DNA of 64,000 nucleotides from Flavobacterium sp. GSB-24 (lineage in GTDB: Bacteria; Bacteroidota; Bacteroidia; Flavobacteriales; Flavobacteriaceae): positions 1,488,001 through 1,552,000 of the forward strand of contig NZ_AP027043.1 in NCBI RefSeq assembly GCF_027924665.1, written 5' to 3'. This document shows positions 1 through 8,933 of the stretch, piece after piece (the first letter of the stretch is position 1; every line of letters begins with the position of its first letter). Made by a program: the position numbers and the translations under genes. The notes under the pieces are model-generated. The model saw nothing but the letters and a program-made list of their open reading frames with translations. It made no database searches and was not told the origin of the DNA.

Positions 1-184
1 TTACAACATGAACTCGGTCTGGTAATGGTTTTGGAAAACTCTCAAAAGTTTTTCTTCCCATAATAATATGATGCCCTGTCGTAAGCGATTTAAAACGTTT
101 AAAATCATTTGGCAGATGCCATACTAATTCATTGTTTTTTCCAAGCGCATTGTTTTCGGCTGCTGCCGCTATCATTATAATCAT
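1..184 (-). CDS. folA: Dihydrofolate reductase, C-terminus cut by window start
   Basis: The minus-strand frame starting at 184 reads 61 codons and runs off the window. It shows the N-terminal DHFR pattern: a hydrophobic first strand ending IAAAAENNALG, then NNELVWHLPNDFKRFK (substrate and NADPH binding, with Asp in the WHLPNDF segment), then HHIIMGRKTFESF (the NADPH-contacting GRKT). DHFR reduces dihydrofolate to tetrahydrofolate in the cytoplasm, regenerating the folate oxidised by thymidylate synthase (thyA lies about 1 kb away). The start follows the 2TM gene by 12 nt on the same strand, so the two are probably co-transcribed. A second ATG three codons downstream is also possible. The identification is firm; the length cannot be judged. 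Confidence 0.93.
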   Translation of the reverse strand, partial: MIIMIAAAAENNALGKNNELVWHLPNDFKRFKSLTTGHHIIMGRKTFESFPKPLPDRVHVV

Positions 185-196
185 GGTATGCTGAAA

Positions 197-541
197 CTAA
201 ATTTTATTTTCATTCTCTTCATTAATAGAGGATTCAAGCTGCGTGATTCTTTTTTGTTGTAAAGCCACTAATCTGTCAATTTGCTCTCTTTCCCATTTTT
301 TATTCATAAAGCGGTCGGTAATGTAAACTTTTATAAAATGTAAAATAAAAATAAAAAGCCAGATCGTAATACCCCAAATACACCAGTTTTGAGTTGTCCC
401 TTCTCCAAAACCAAAAAATCTATTAGCAATAAATAAAAATAAACTTCCTAAAAGGAAAAGAACAAAATGAAAATATAGTATTTTTTTTTGTCTTAATCGT
501 CGTCTAGCGTATTCGTATTGTTCGTGCACTTCTTTTTCCAT
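197..541 (-). CDS. 2TM domain-containing small membrane protein
   Basis: This 114-residue protein has a charged N-terminus (EKEVHEQYEYARRRLRQKK), two hydrophobic segments at about residues 21-43 and 52-74 joined by a short loop, and a charged, probably coiled C-terminal tail. This is the layout of the 2TM domain family common in Flavobacteria, found alone or at the N-terminus of histidine kinases. No kinase part is present here. The role is unknown; it is presumably an inner-membrane protein. It lies 12 nt upstream of folA on the same strand, suggesting a shared transcript. Family assignment is by pattern only. Confidence 0.75.
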   Translation of the reverse strand: MEKEVHEQYEYARRRLRQKKILYFHFVLFLLGSLFLFIANRFFGFGEGTTQNWCIWGITIWLFIFILHFIKVYITDRFMNKKWEREQIDRLVALQQKRITQLESSINEENENKI

Positions 542-780
542 AAGATAAATATGAGATTATAAAGTTAAAATTTATTTTTGAAAGTCAATATTTTGGAGAT
601 ACAATATTTGTTTTAAATCGATATAAGAATTTGAAAAACAAAATTTTATGTCTTTAAAATTATAGATAAATCTAAAATGACATCCTGTTTTTAGCATTAT
701 CATAAATCGATTGCCGTAGTGGTGAGTGTTTGGTTGATTTTAATTAATTTTAGATGTATAAAACTAAAAACTAAATAGTT

Positions 781-1077
781 ATGTCTTTAAAAAAACAATT
801 TATCAAAACGAAGCCAGTTTGTAAAGTAACATTTTCTATAGATGCCAAAGACGCTGATTCGGCAGCGGTCGTAGGGGACTTTAACAACTGGAATGTTGAA
901 GAAGGAACTTTAAGTAAGTTGAAAAATGGAACTTTTAAAGCGACTTATGATTTGGTGAAAGATGCGATTTACGAATTTAAGTATGTTATCGACGGGATTT
1001 ATGTAAATGATCCAGAAGCAGATTTCTACAAATGGAATGATTATGCTGGAAGTGAGAATAGTGTTTTAGTTGTATAA
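781..1077 (+). CDS. Small CBM48/AMPK glycogen-binding-like domain protein
   Basis: This 98-residue protein is essentially one domain. It has the strand-loop signature VVGDFNNWN (about residues 30-38), followed by KLKNGTFKATYDL and YEFKYVIDGIYVNDPEAD. These match the CBM48/AMPK-beta early-set fold that binds alpha-glucans, where GDFNNW is the hallmark. There is no catalytic domain and no signal peptide, so it is a cytoplasmic stand-alone module. In Bacteroidetes such proteins are annotated as isoamylase early-set-domain proteins of unknown function. It is monocistronic and ends in a bidirectional terminator shared with convergent thyA. Confidence 0.8.
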   Translation: MSLKKQFIKTKPVCKVTFSIDAKDADSAAVVGDFNNWNVEEGTLSKLKNGTFKATYDLVKDAIYEFKYVIDGIYVNDPEADFYKWNDYAGSENSVLVV

Positions 1078-1080
1078 AAA

Positions 1081-1110
1081 AATCCGCTTAAAATTCAAGC
1101 GGATTTTTTT
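1081..1110. terminator. Bidirectional intrinsic terminator between CBM48 gene and thyA
   Basis: The 9-bp perfect stem AATCCGCTT/AAGCGGATT (1081-1089 with 1097-1105) is flanked by A-runs on the left and T-runs on the right. It can therefore terminate both convergent genes. Confidence 0.85.
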
Positions 1111-1115
1111 TATAA

Positions 1116-1967
1116 TTATACTGCAACACTTCCTTTTATAGCAGGATGCGGATCGTAATCTACTAGTGTAAAATCATTAAAATCAAAATCAAAAATGTTT
1201 TTAATCTCTGGATTTAAAATCATTTTTGGTAATGGTTTTGGTTCGCGAGTCAATTGTAATTCCAATTGCTCAAAATGATTGTTGTAAATATGTGCGTCAC
1301 CAAAAGTGTGAATAAAATCGCCTGGTTCTAAATCGCAAACCTGAGCAATCATCATGGTCAATAATGCGTAAGAAGCAATATTAAAAGGAACTCCCAGAAA
1401 TATATCTGCGCTTCTTTGGTATAACTGACAAGATAATTTTCCTTTAGTTTCTCCTTTTTCTAAATCTGGTGTTGCCACATAAAATTGAAAAAATGCATGA
1501 CATGGAGGCAAAGCCGCTTTATTGTTAGCTACATTTTCTTCAAATGATTTTTTAGTGTCTGGCAAAACCGAAGGATTCCAAGCAGAAACCAGCATTCTGC
1601 GACTGTTCGGATTTGTTTTTAATTCAGTAATTAATTCAGTAATCTGATCAATTTCTTCACTGTTCCAGTTTCTCCATTGATGTCCGTAAACAGGTCCTAA
1701 ATCACCATTAGAATCTGCCCATTCATCCCAGATTTTCACTCCGTTTTCCTGAAGATATTTTACGTTTGTATCGCCTTTTAAAAACCAGAGCAATTCGTAA
1801 ATGATCGATTTTAAATGTAATTTTTTGGTCGTAACCATTGGGAAACCTTCACTTAAATCAAAACGCATTTGGTAACCAAAAACACTTTTTGTTCCAGTTC
1901 CAGTTCGGTCTCCTTTTTGACAGCCGTTTTCTAAAACGTGTTTTACTAAATCTAAGTATTGCTTCAT
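1116..1967 (-). CDS. thyA: Thymidylate synthase
   Basis: At 283 residues this makes dTMP from dUMP and methylene-tetrahydrofolate. Visible family hallmarks are [13 protein letters not shown] near the N-terminus, [22 protein letters not shown], the catalytic Cys in [10 protein letters not shown] (about residue 156), the dUMP-binding RSAD segment with [18 protein letters not shown], and the HIYNNH motif near the C-terminus. It is about 20 residues longer than the 264-residue E. coli enzyme because of insertions before the catalytic Cys and after the FYVA strand. With folA 0.9 kb away on the same strand it completes the dTMP/folate cycle. The upstream spacer is a word-like repeat. Confidence 0.97.
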   Translation of the reverse strand: MKQYLDLVKHVLENGCQKGDRTGTGTKSVFGYQMRFDLSEGFPMVTTKKLHLKSIIYELLWFLKGDTNVKYLQENGVKIWDEWADSNGDLGPVYGHQWRNWNSEEIDQITELITELKTNPNSRRMLVSAWNPSVLPDTKKSFEENVANNKAALPPCHAFFQFYVATPDLEKGETKGKLSCQLYQRSADIFLGVPFNIASYALLTMMIAQVCDLEPGDFIHTFGDAHIYNNHFEQLELQLTREPKPLPKMILNPEIKNIFDFDFNDFTLVDYDPHPAIKGSVAV

Positions 1968-1972
1968 AGATG

Positions 1973-2082
1973 CTTTAAGCTTTATGCTATAGGCTTTAGG
2001 CTTTTTCCTAAAATCTTGTAGCTTGGATTTTTTTATGTTTTTAGCTTAAGCTTACAGCCTAAGGCCTATGGCTTACAGCCAT
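1973..2082. repeat. Word-like imperfect repeat upstream of thyA
   Basis: The 119-bp spacer upstream of thyA is built of variants of GCTTTAGGCTATA and its complement (for example GCTATAGGCTTTAGGC and AGCTTAAGCTTACAGCC). The same words fill the spacer at 41440-41585. It has no coding potential and lies in the 5' leader of thyA. Confidence 0.6.
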
Positions 2083-2086
2083 AAAA

Positions 2087-2710
2087 TTATCTTTTCGAGA
2101 TTTCGTCTCTAATTTTGGCTGCTTTTTCGTAATCTTCCTGAGAAACGGCTTGATCCAAAAGTTCATTCAGTTCTTGCAGGGTATGTTTTGCGTAAACTTC
2201 TCCCGATTGATTTGTTTCTTCCTCGTGTCCAAAAGTTTCTGGATTCGAAAGAACATCATCAATTTCCTGAGAACCTTGATCTGTATCTGCAGTATTTGAT
2301 TTTAAATAAATTCCTGCTTTATCTAAGATGTTTTTATAAGTAAAAATCGGTGCATTAAAGCGTAAAGCTAAAGCGATTGCATCAGAAGTTCTGGCATCGA
2401 TAATTTCTTCAATTTTATCTCTTTCGCAGATTAAACTAGAATAAAAAACGCCGTCAACCAGTTTGTGAATAATTACTTGTTTTACTACAATATCAAATCT
2501 TTCAGCGAAGTTTTTGAATAAATCGTGTGTTAACGGACGAGGTGGTTTTATTTCTTTTTCTAAGGCAATAGCTATCGACTGGGCTTCAAAAGCGCCAATA
2601 ACGATAGGTAATTTTCGTTCGCCATCAACTTCGTTCAAAATTAGGGCATAAGCTCCATTTTGAGTTTGACTGTATGAAATTCCTTTTATAGATAATTTTA
2701 CTAGACTCAT
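2087..2710 (-). CDS. Bifunctional nuclease family (DUF151) protein with C-terminal UVR motif
   Basis: The start was chosen at MSLVKLSIKGI (207 residues); a start seven codons upstream is possible but less family-like. Residues 1-135 form the DUF151/bifunctional nuclease (BFN) domain: YALILNEVDGERKLPIVIGAFEAQSIA, RPLTHDLFKN, then the DARTSDAIALALRFNAPIF signature. The C-terminus (TLQELNELLDQAVSQEDYEKAAKIRD) is a UVR motif, the short helical interaction module of UvrB and ClpC. Plant homologues have reported nuclease activity; bacterial roles are unclear. The UVR motif suggests a protein-protein contact. It is downstream of etfBA on the same strand but separated by a terminator, so probably its own unit. 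Confidence 0.85.
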   Translation of the reverse strand: MSLVKLSIKGISYSQTQNGAYALILNEVDGERKLPIVIGAFEAQSIAIALEKEIKPPRPLTHDLFKNFAERFDIVVKQVIIHKLVDGVFYSSLICERDKIEEIIDARTSDAIALALRFNAPIFTYKNILDKAGIYLKSNTADTDQGSQEIDDVLSNPETFGHEEETNQSGEVYAKHTLQELNELLDQAVSQEDYEKAAKIRDEISKR

Positions 2711-2801
2711 ATATGTTTGTAAAAAAGGCACTTAGAGCCTTGTTTTATTGCTTTTTTTGTTTGAAAAATAAAGCTGCAATTTTAATCAAAAAATATGGAA
2801 C

Positions 2802-2849
2802 AAAAAAGCTGCCTATAAACAAAGATACAATATCTTGTTTTTAGGCAGC
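2802..2849 (-). terminator. Terminator of the etfBA operon
   Basis: On the minus strand the stem GCTGCCTA/TAGGCAGC (2842-2849 with 2808-2815), with further imperfect pairing inside, is followed by TTTTTTG. It lies 25 nt after the etfA stop. Confidence 0.75.
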
Positions 2850-2874
2850 AAATATTTTGAAGAGAATTCTTGAA

Positions 2875-3843
2875 TTAAGAATGCTGAGCTTTAAAAGCTT
2901 TTAATTTCTCTGTTAATTGAGGTACAATTTCAAAAGCATCACCAACGATTCCGTAATCAGCAACTTTAAAGAAAGGAGCTTCAGGATCGTTATTGATAAC
3001 CACTTTTACTTTTGATGAGTTAATACCAGCAATATGCTGAATTGCTCCAGAAATACCTACCGCAATATATAAATTAGTTGCAACTGGTTTTCCTGTTTGT
3101 CCAACGTGCTCGCTGTGAGGTCTCCAGCCTAAATCTGAAACTGGTTTAGAACATGCAGTTGCAGCTCCCAAAACAGCAGCAAGATCTTCGATTAATCCCC
3201 AGTTTTCTGGACCTTTCAATCCGCGTCCGCCAGAAACTACGATATCAGCATCAGCAATAGAAACTTTTCCAGTAACTTTTTCAACAGATTCTACTTTCAC
3301 TCCAAAGTCATTTTCTCCAATTGATGGATTAAAATCTTCTTCAGATGCAGATCCTGCGCTTTCAAAAATTCCGTAAGAGTTTTTAGCTAAACCAAGAACT
3401 TTTACATCTGTATCGATTTGAGTAATGTTGAAAGCTTTGTTTGAGAACGCATTTCTTTTTACTTGGAAAGGAGAGGTGCTAACTGGCAATCCTACAACAT
3501 TTGATGCAAAACCAGCATTTAAAGCTACTGCAACCAATGATGAAAGATAAATACTATCTGTTGTAGAAGAAAGTAAAACTACTTTTGTTCCTTCTTTTTC
3601 AGCAGCTTGCTTAATTACATCGGCATAAGCTTTAGCAGTAAAACCAGCTAATTTATCGTTATTCACTTTTAAAACTTTATCAACTCCGTATTTGCCTAAT
3701 TCGCTTACGTCGTTAATATTTACAGTCAAAGCTGTAACAGTTGTTCCTAAACTTTCGGCTACTTTTTTTGCATAAGAAGCTAATTCGAATGCAACTTTCT
3801 TAAATTTTCCTTCTGCAGATTCTGCATATATTAATATTGACAT
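2875..3843 (-). CDS. etfA: Electron transfer flavoprotein subunit alpha
   Basis: At 322 residues this is the FAD-binding subunit of the cytoplasmic ETF heterodimer, which accepts electrons from acyl-CoA dehydrogenases. The C-terminal FAD domain is clear: VVSGGRGLKGPENWGLIEDLAAVLGA, then SDLGWRPHSEHVGQTGKPVATNLYIAVGISGAIQHIAGI and INNDPEAPFFKVADYGIVGDAFEIVPQL. The N-terminal half is the adenine-nucleotide alpha-hydrolase-like domain. It follows etfB by 88 nt on the same strand, and a terminator follows it. The order etfB-etfA is standard. Confidence 0.96.
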   Translation of the reverse strand: MSILIYAESAEGKFKKVAFELASYAKKVAESLGTTVTALTVNINDVSELGKYGVDKVLKVNNDKLAGFTAKAYADVIKQAAEKEGTKVVLLSSTTDSIYLSSLVAVALNAGFASNVVGLPVSTSPFQVKRNAFSNKAFNITQIDTDVKVLGLAKNSYGIFESAGSASEEDFNPSIGENDFGVKVESVEKVTGKVSIADADIVVSGGRGLKGPENWGLIEDLAAVLGAATACSKPVSDLGWRPHSEHVGQTGKPVATNLYIAVGISGAIQHIAGINSSKVKVVINNDPEAPFFKVADYGIVGDAFEIVPQLTEKLKAFKAQHS

Positions 3844-3857
3844 GATTTTTTTGTTTA

Positions 3858-3930
3858 GAGGTTATGAGTTTCAAGTTTCAAGTTTCAAGTTGATAAACTG
3901 AAAGCTGAAAACCGAGACTGAAAACTGATT
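3858..3930. repeat. Imperfect tandem repeat between etfB and etfA
   Basis: The spacer contains AGTTTCAAGTTTCAAGTTTC followed by variants of CTGAAAGCTGAAAAC and GACTGAAAACTG. This belongs to the same word family (GAAACTTGAAAC and variants) seen before cysD, cysN and metF. It is non-coding. Confidence 0.6.
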
Positions 3931-3931
3931 A

Positions 3932-4678
3932 CTAGATTACCTTCGCTTCGTTGTGTAATAAATTGATTAACTCATCTAAATTATCAGGAGAAATTAGTTT
4001 TACTGCTGATTTTGGAGCTGGTTTTTCAAATTTCACTGCTTTTGTATTTACTGGAGCATCAACTGGTTCTAAAATAGTTAAAGCTTTAGTTCTTGCTGTC
4101 ATAATTCCTCTCATGTTCGGAATACGCAAATCTTTTTCTTCAACAAGACCTTTTTGACCTCCAATAATTAAAGGTAGAGTAGTGCTTACTGTTTCTTTAC
4201 CACCATCGATTTCACGAACAGCTTTTACATTGTTTCCGTCAACTGTAAGAGCTGTACAAGAATTTAAAAAGTTAGAACCTAAAATTCCAGCGATCATTCC
4301 AGGAACCATTCCGCCATTATAATCAAGAGATTCTTTTCCTGCAATTACAAGATCGTAACCGCCGTTTTTAATTACTTCTGCTAATTGTTTAGCAACAAAA
4401 AAACCATCAGTAGGATTCGCGTTAACACGAATTGCTTCGTTTGCACCAATTGCCAAAGCTTTACGTAATGTTGGTTCAGTATCAGGACCTCCGACATTTA
4501 CTACAGTTACATTTGCACCTTGTTGTTCTTGAAACCAAATTGCACGTGTAAGCCCAAATTCGTCGTTAGGATTAATAACATATTGTACGCCGGCTGTATC
4601 AAATTCTGAATCGCCGTTAGTAAAGTTAATTTTTGAAGTAGTATCAGGCACATGGCTGATGCAAACTAGTATTTTCAT
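3932..4678 (-). CDS. etfB: Electron transfer flavoprotein subunit beta
   Basis: This 248-residue partner of EtfA binds AMP as a structural cofactor. Features of the family are MKILVCISHVPDTTSKI at the start, NPNDEFGLTRAIWF, and the beta-ETF signature VREIDGGKETVSTTLPLIIGGQKGLVEEKDLRIPNMRGIMTARTK. It is the first gene of the two-gene operon. The 500-bp upstream gap holds its promoter, with a possible -7 element TAAATTTG at 4719-4712 on the minus strand but no clear -33 TTG. Confidence 0.96.
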   Translation of the reverse strand: MKILVCISHVPDTTSKINFTNGDSEFDTAGVQYVINPNDEFGLTRAIWFQEQQGANVTVVNVGGPDTEPTLRKALAIGANEAIRVNANPTDGFFVAKQLAEVIKNGGYDLVIAGKESLDYNGGMVPGMIAGILGSNFLNSCTALTVDGNNVKAVREIDGGKETVSTTLPLIIGGQKGLVEEKDLRIPNMRGIMTARTKALTILEPVDAPVNTKAVKFEKPAPKSAVKLISPDNLDELINLLHNEAKVI

Positions 4679-5179
4679 AAGTATATATTTTGAATTTATA
4701 ATATGCTTTTACAAATTTAGAATTTAATTTGGAATAATTATACTATGCACGCATAATATTTTTTAAAACTATTACGATTTCGCAGATTCTATAGTTTGAG
4801 ATGATTTTTATCGGAATCTAAAAATAAAAAATCAATCATTTTACCTGATTATTAGTAATTTTATAATATCGTACAAATTTGCGCTGTAAAAAAAATTGTG
4901 TTAAAAATACTAAACTTCGAATATTTACGTTTTGATGAATGAATTTCAGAGAAACAAAGAATTAAACAAATAGATTAAAGTTTGTCTAAAAAATATTTCC
5001 AGTAAATTAAGTGTGAATTTTACGTTATTATATCGATTTCGTAAATATCACAATTAACTTTAAAAAGTTAAAAGCTAAAGAGAGAAAGAACTTCATGCGA
5101 TTTTAAATTCAATTTATGCTTTTAAGTTATTTAAAATATTTATTTTTGCTCTTCAGAAAATTCAACATACAATATAAAT
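4679..5179. other. AT-rich divergent intergenic region, etfB/pdhB
   Basis: I see no ORF, hairpin with T-tract, riboswitch core or repeat in these 501 bases. They separate divergent etfB and pdhB and presumably hold both promoters. A TATTTTTG at 5141-5148 fits the -7 element for pdhB, without a convincing TTG at the usual distance. Confidence 0.5.
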
Positions 5180-6157
5180 ATGAGAACAATACAATTTAGA
5201 GAGGCCATTTGCGAAGCGATGAGTGAAGAAATGCGTCACGATGAATCCATATATTTAATGGGCGAAGAAGTTGCAGAATACAACGGAGCATATAAAGCTT
5301 CAAAAGGAATGCTTGCGGAGTTTGGCGAAAAAAGAGTTATTGATACTCCAATTGCTGAGCTTGGTTTTACAGGAATTGCAGTAGGTTCTGCAATGAACGG
5401 AAATCGTCCTATTGTAGAATATATGACATTCAACTTCTGTTTAGTTGGTATTGATCAAATCATAAATAATGCTGCTAAAATGCGTCAAATGACTGGGGGA
5501 CAATTTAATGTGCCAATCGTTTTCCGCGGACCAACAGCTTCTGCTGGTCAATTAGGAGCTACACACTCGCAAGCTTTAGAAAACTGGTTTGCTAACACTC
5601 CAGGTCTTAAAGTTGTTGTTCCTTCAACTCCTTACGATGCGAAAGGACTTTTAAAATCTGCAATTCGCGATAATGATCCCGTAATTTTCATGGAATCTGA
5701 GCAAATGTATGGTGACAAAGGTGAAGTGCCAGACGGAGAATACACAATTCCATTAGGAGTTGCTGATATTAAGCGTGAAGGAACAGATGTAACTATTGTT
5801 TCTTTCGGAAAAATTATCAAAGAAGCTTTTATTGCTGCTGATGAATTAGCTAAAGAAGGAATCTCTTGTGAGATTATCGATTTAAGAACAGTTCGTCCTA
5901 TGGATAAAGATGCAATCCTTAAATCTGTTAAAAAAACAAATCGTTTAGTAATTCTTGAAGAAGCTTGGCCATTTGCAAGTATTTCTTCTGAAATTACATA
6001 TATCGTTCAAGAACAAGCATTCGACTTCCTTGATGCGCCAATTCAACGTATTACAACAGCAGACACTCCTGCACCTTACTCTCCAGTACTGTTAAAAGAC
6101 TGGTTGCCAAACGCAGGTGATGTAGTAAAAGCAGTTAAAAAAGTATTATACAAATAA
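5180..6157 (+). CDS. pdhB: Pyruvate dehydrogenase E1 component subunit beta
   Basis: At 325 residues this matches the heterotetrameric E1 beta subunit, which with E1 alpha decarboxylates pyruvate (or a branched 2-oxoacid) using thiamine diphosphate. Seen: REAICEAMSEEMRHDESIYLMGEEVAEYNGAYKASKG, PIAELGFTGIAVGSAM with the ThDP-contacting Glu, EYMTFNF, the GPTASAGQLGATHSQALE loop and the C-terminal transketolase domain (IIDLRTVRPMD, LEEAWPFASISSEI, DTPAPYSP). The E1 alpha and E2 genes are not adjacent, as is usual in Flavobacteria, so substrate preference rests on resemblance. It is monocistronic with its own terminator. Confidence 0.93.
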   Translation: MRTIQFREAICEAMSEEMRHDESIYLMGEEVAEYNGAYKASKGMLAEFGEKRVIDTPIAELGFTGIAVGSAMNGNRPIVEYMTFNFCLVGIDQIINNAAKMRQMTGGQFNVPIVFRGPTASAGQLGATHSQALENWFANTPGLKVVVPSTPYDAKGLLKSAIRDNDPVIFMESEQMYGDKGEVPDGEYTIPLGVADIKREGTDVTIVSFGKIIKEAFIAADELAKEGISCEIIDLRTVRPMDKDAILKSVKKTNRLVILEEAWPFASISSEITYIVQEQAFDFLDAPIQRITTADTPAPYSPVLLKDWLPNAGDVVKAVKKVLYK

Positions 6158-6180
6158 TACATATTTAAAATACTCACAAA

Positions 6181-6219
6181 ACTTCATCATTCATAGTTAA
6201 TTGATGAAGTTTTTTTTTG
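6181..6219 (+). terminator. pdhB terminator
   Basis: The stem ACTTCATCA/TGATGAAGT (6181-6189 with 6202-6210) is followed by eight T. It overlaps the upstream TTG and ATG of the next reading frame (6201-6206), which argues that the next gene starts further down at 6228. Confidence 0.85.
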
Positions 6220-6227
6220 CCCAGATT

Positions 6228-8729
6228 ATGAAAAGAATAATTTTACTCAGCCTATTTTTTGTAATCGCATTTGCGACTATTGCTACTGCACAAACGAAAG
6301 TGAGTGGAATTGTTTTGGACAAATCTAATCAGCCGATACCTTTTGCAAATGTTGTTTTTAAAGGTTCAAATACTGGAATCGTTTCTAATGAAGACGGTCG
6401 TTTTTATTTAGAATCTCCAAATACTTATACAGCTTTATTAGTTACCTCGGCAGGATTTTCAGATAAAGAAGTTCCACTAGAAAAAGCAGTTAATTATAAT
6501 TTTAAAATTGTTTTAGGCGAAGCCGAAGCACTTAATGAAGTTGTAATTTATACTGGTAAAACCTCCAAAAAGAATAATCCAGCGCTTGATATTTTGAGAA
6601 AAATATGGGAAAGAAAACGTAAAAACGGACTTTACCAATTTAATCAATATCAAATGCAGAAGTATGAAAAAGTAGAGTTTGATATGAATACTATTGATAG
6701 CGCATTCATGAAAAACAAACTTTTCAAGGGAATGGAGTTTATCTTTAATCATGTTGATACTTCGGATGTTACCGGAAAAACTTATCTGCCAATTTTTATC
6801 AACGAATCAGTTTATGATGTTTACGGAGATAATAAACTAAAGAAAGTAAAAGAAAACCTAACTGGAAATAAAATGTCTGGTTTTAATGGAAATCAGCAGA
6901 TTTTATCATTTGTAAAAGACCTTTATTCCGATTATAATATTTACGATAATCATCTTAAATTTTTTGATAAAAGCTTCACAAGTCCGCTTTCGCGAACAGG
7001 AATTGATGTTTACAATTATGTCTTAAAAGACAGTGCGTATATTGATAAAAAATGGTGTTACAACATTGTTTTCTATCCAAGACGTAAAAACGAATTGACT
7101 TTTAAAGGTGATTTCTGGGTAAACGATACGACTTTTGCGATCAAAAAAATTAATATGGGTGTAACAAAAAGCGCCAATATTAACTGGGTAAAAGATATTT
7201 ATATCGAGCAGGAGTTTGAAGTACAAAACGATTCTGTTTTTCTTCTAACCCGTGATTATATGATGTCTGATTTTGCTTTAAATAAAAAAGAAAAATCAAA
7301 AGGAGTTTATGGAAAACGAACGACATTGTATCGTAATCATAAATTTAATATTCAAAAACCAGAGAAATTCTATAAAGAAGAAGTCAATTTTATTGACAAT
7401 GCAGTCTATGAACGACCGCCTGAATTCTGGGAAGAAAATCGTTTTGAAAAATTAAATAAAGACGAAGCAGGCGTTTATAAAATGCTTGATACATTGCAGA
7501 CCGTTAAGCGATTTAAACAGTTGTATAATCTCGTCTCCATCTTGGGAAGCGGTTACGTCGAATTTAAGAATTTCGATTACGGACCTATTTATTCAACCTT
7601 TGGTTATAATGAAGTTGAAGGTTTAAGATTAAGGGTAGGAGGAAGAACTTATTTCGGACCAAATGACCCTTGGCGTATACAAGCTTACACAGCATACGGA
7701 TTTGATGATAATAAATTCAAATACGGACTTTCAGGAAAATGGATGGTTGATAAGAAAAACCGAGTTATTATTTCTGGAGGAAACAGGCGCGACATCGAGC
7801 AAATTGGAGCCAGCTTAACCACAACAAATGATGTCTTAGGGCGAAGTTTTGCGTCTTCTGCTTTATTTACAACAGGAAGTAACGGAAAGCTGACCAATAT
7901 AAACCTGAGCAATGTTTCTGTTGAAATGGAAGCCAAGAAGAACTTTATTGTTTCGGCTGGATTCTCATATCGAACATTAGAATCGGCTTCGAAAACTTTT
8001 AGTTTAGATTATTATACGACATTGCCAACTGCAGCAAATCCGATGGGAGTTGTTAAAAGTGACGTAAAACAATCCGAAGCCAATATTCAATTTGAATATA
8101 TGCCGAACCGAAAAACGATTGGTTACGGAGTAGAAAGAGATTTAGTAGACAGTCCTTTTAGTCATTTCTTTGTAAACTTTAGTTACGGTCTTAAAGGAGT
8201 TATGGATAGTGATTTTGCGTATGAAAAAATTCAGATTTTCTATAAACAGCCTATTATTATCGGACCATTAGGAAGATCAAATATTATAGTAGAAACGGGA
8301 AAAACCTTTGGAACAATTCCGTTAGGATTGATGAGCGTAATTCCAGGTAACCAAACTTATTTTACGATAGAAAATACGTTTAGTAATTTGAATTTCTACG
8401 AATTTGTTACAGATCAATACACAACCTTACAATGGAATCATGATTTTGGAGGAAGATTATTTGCTAGAATTCCATTCATGAGAAAATTAAATTGGAGAGA
8501 ATTTATAGGAGTTAGAGCCGTTCATGGAACTATTTCTGATGCTAATCGCGCCATTAATGCTTCTGGATTGCCTTATAATGCTCCTGAAAAAGTATACTGG
8601 GAATACAACGCCGGAATTGGAAATATCTTTAAAGTTTTCAGACTTGATTTTTCGTGGAGAGGAAATTATTTAGATATGCCAGATGCTCATAAATTTGCTA
8701 TAAAAGGATCTTTCGGATTCTATTTTTAA
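6228..8729 (+). CDS. DUF5686 outer-membrane protein with carboxypeptidase-like regulatory domain
   Basis: The start at 6228 (833 residues) puts the signal peptide MKRIILLSLFFVIAFATIA-TAQ at the N-terminus; upstream starts lie inside the pdhB terminator. After cleavage comes a CarboxypepD_reg-like beta-sandwich (VSGIVLDKSNQPIPFANVVF ... SNEDGRFYL), then a DUF5686 region (NPALDILRKIWERK, DFWVNDTTFAIKKI), then a C-terminal half rich in alternating aromatic strands ending in Phe (GSFGFYF), typical of an outer-membrane barrel. Function is unknown; these proteins are widespread in Bacteroidetes. It is not a TonB receptor, since no plug domain is visible. Confidence 0.85.
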   Translation: MKRIILLSLFFVIAFATIATAQTKVSGIVLDKSNQPIPFANVVFKGSNTGIVSNEDGRFYLESPNTYTALLVTSAGFSDKEVPLEKAVNYNFKIVLGEAEALNEVVIYTGKTSKKNNPALDILRKIWERKRKNGLYQFNQYQMQKYEKVEFDMNTIDSAFMKNKLFKGMEFIFNHVDTSDVTGKTYLPIFINESVYDVYGDNKLKKVKENLTGNKMSGFNGNQQILSFVKDLYSDYNIYDNHLKFFDKSFTSPLSRTGIDVYNYVLKDSAYIDKKWCYNIVFYPRRKNELTFKGDFWVNDTTFAIKKINMGVTKSANINWVKDIYIEQEFEVQNDSVFLLTRDYMMSDFALNKKEKSKGVYGKRTTLYRNHKFNIQKPEKFYKEEVNFIDNAVYERPPEFWEENRFEKLNKDEAGVYKMLDTLQTVKRFKQLYNLVSILGSGYVEFKNFDYGPIYSTFGYNEVEGLRLRVGGRTYFGPNDPWRIQAYTAYGFDDNKFKYGLSGKWMVDKKNRVIISGGNRRDIEQIGASLTTTNDVLGRSFASSALFTTGSNGKLTNINLSNVSVEMEAKKNFIVSAGFSYRTLESASKTFSLDYYTTLPTAANPMGVVKSDVKQSEANIQFEYMPNRKTIGYGVERDLVDSPFSHFFVNFSYGLKGVMDSDFAYEKIQIFYKQPIIIGPLGRSNIIVETGKTFGTIPLGLMSVIPGNQTYFTIENTFSNLNFYEFVTDQYTTLQWNHDFGGRLFARIPFMRKLNWREFIGVRAVHGTISDANRAINASGLPYNAPEKVYWEYNAGIGNIFKVFRLDFSWRGNYLDMPDAHKFAIKGSFGFYF

Positions 8730-8741
8730 GTTTTTAGATGA

Positions 8742-8890
8742 GGTTCACAGGTACAAAGTTACAAAGTCGCAAAGGTTTAAATCTTTGCGGCTTTTTTGTT
8801 TGACACTGATTTTGCAGATTTGTAATTTCTGCTAAATTTAAAAATCTGTTTAAATCTGCAAAATCTGCGTGAAAAAACTTTATACCTGCG
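8742..8890. repeat. Flavobacterial spacer repeats (AATCTGCAAA family)
   Basis: The spacer holds CACAGGTACAAAGTTACAAAG, cut here by a hairpin CGCAAAGGTTTAAATCTTTGCG with a following T-tract (a likely terminator for the DUF5686 gene). It then has inverted copies of TTTGCAGATTT and AAATCTGCAAAATCTGCG. It is non-coding and resembles the AATCTGTGGC family elsewhere in the window. Confidence 0.55.
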
Positions 8891-8933
8891 AAATTCTTTT
8901 TTCTTTAATTTTGAATAGACTTAAATCAAAACC

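Noticed and set aside
3858..3930. Possible CRISPR-like repeat array
   Set aside because: Units are short, imperfect and contiguous, with no unique spacers and no cas genes; the same applies to the other word-like arrays.
6201..6227. TTG/ATG starts of the DUF5686 gene inside the pdhB terminator
   Set aside because: They overlap the terminator stem and T-tract, while the ATG at 6228 starts a standard signal peptide.
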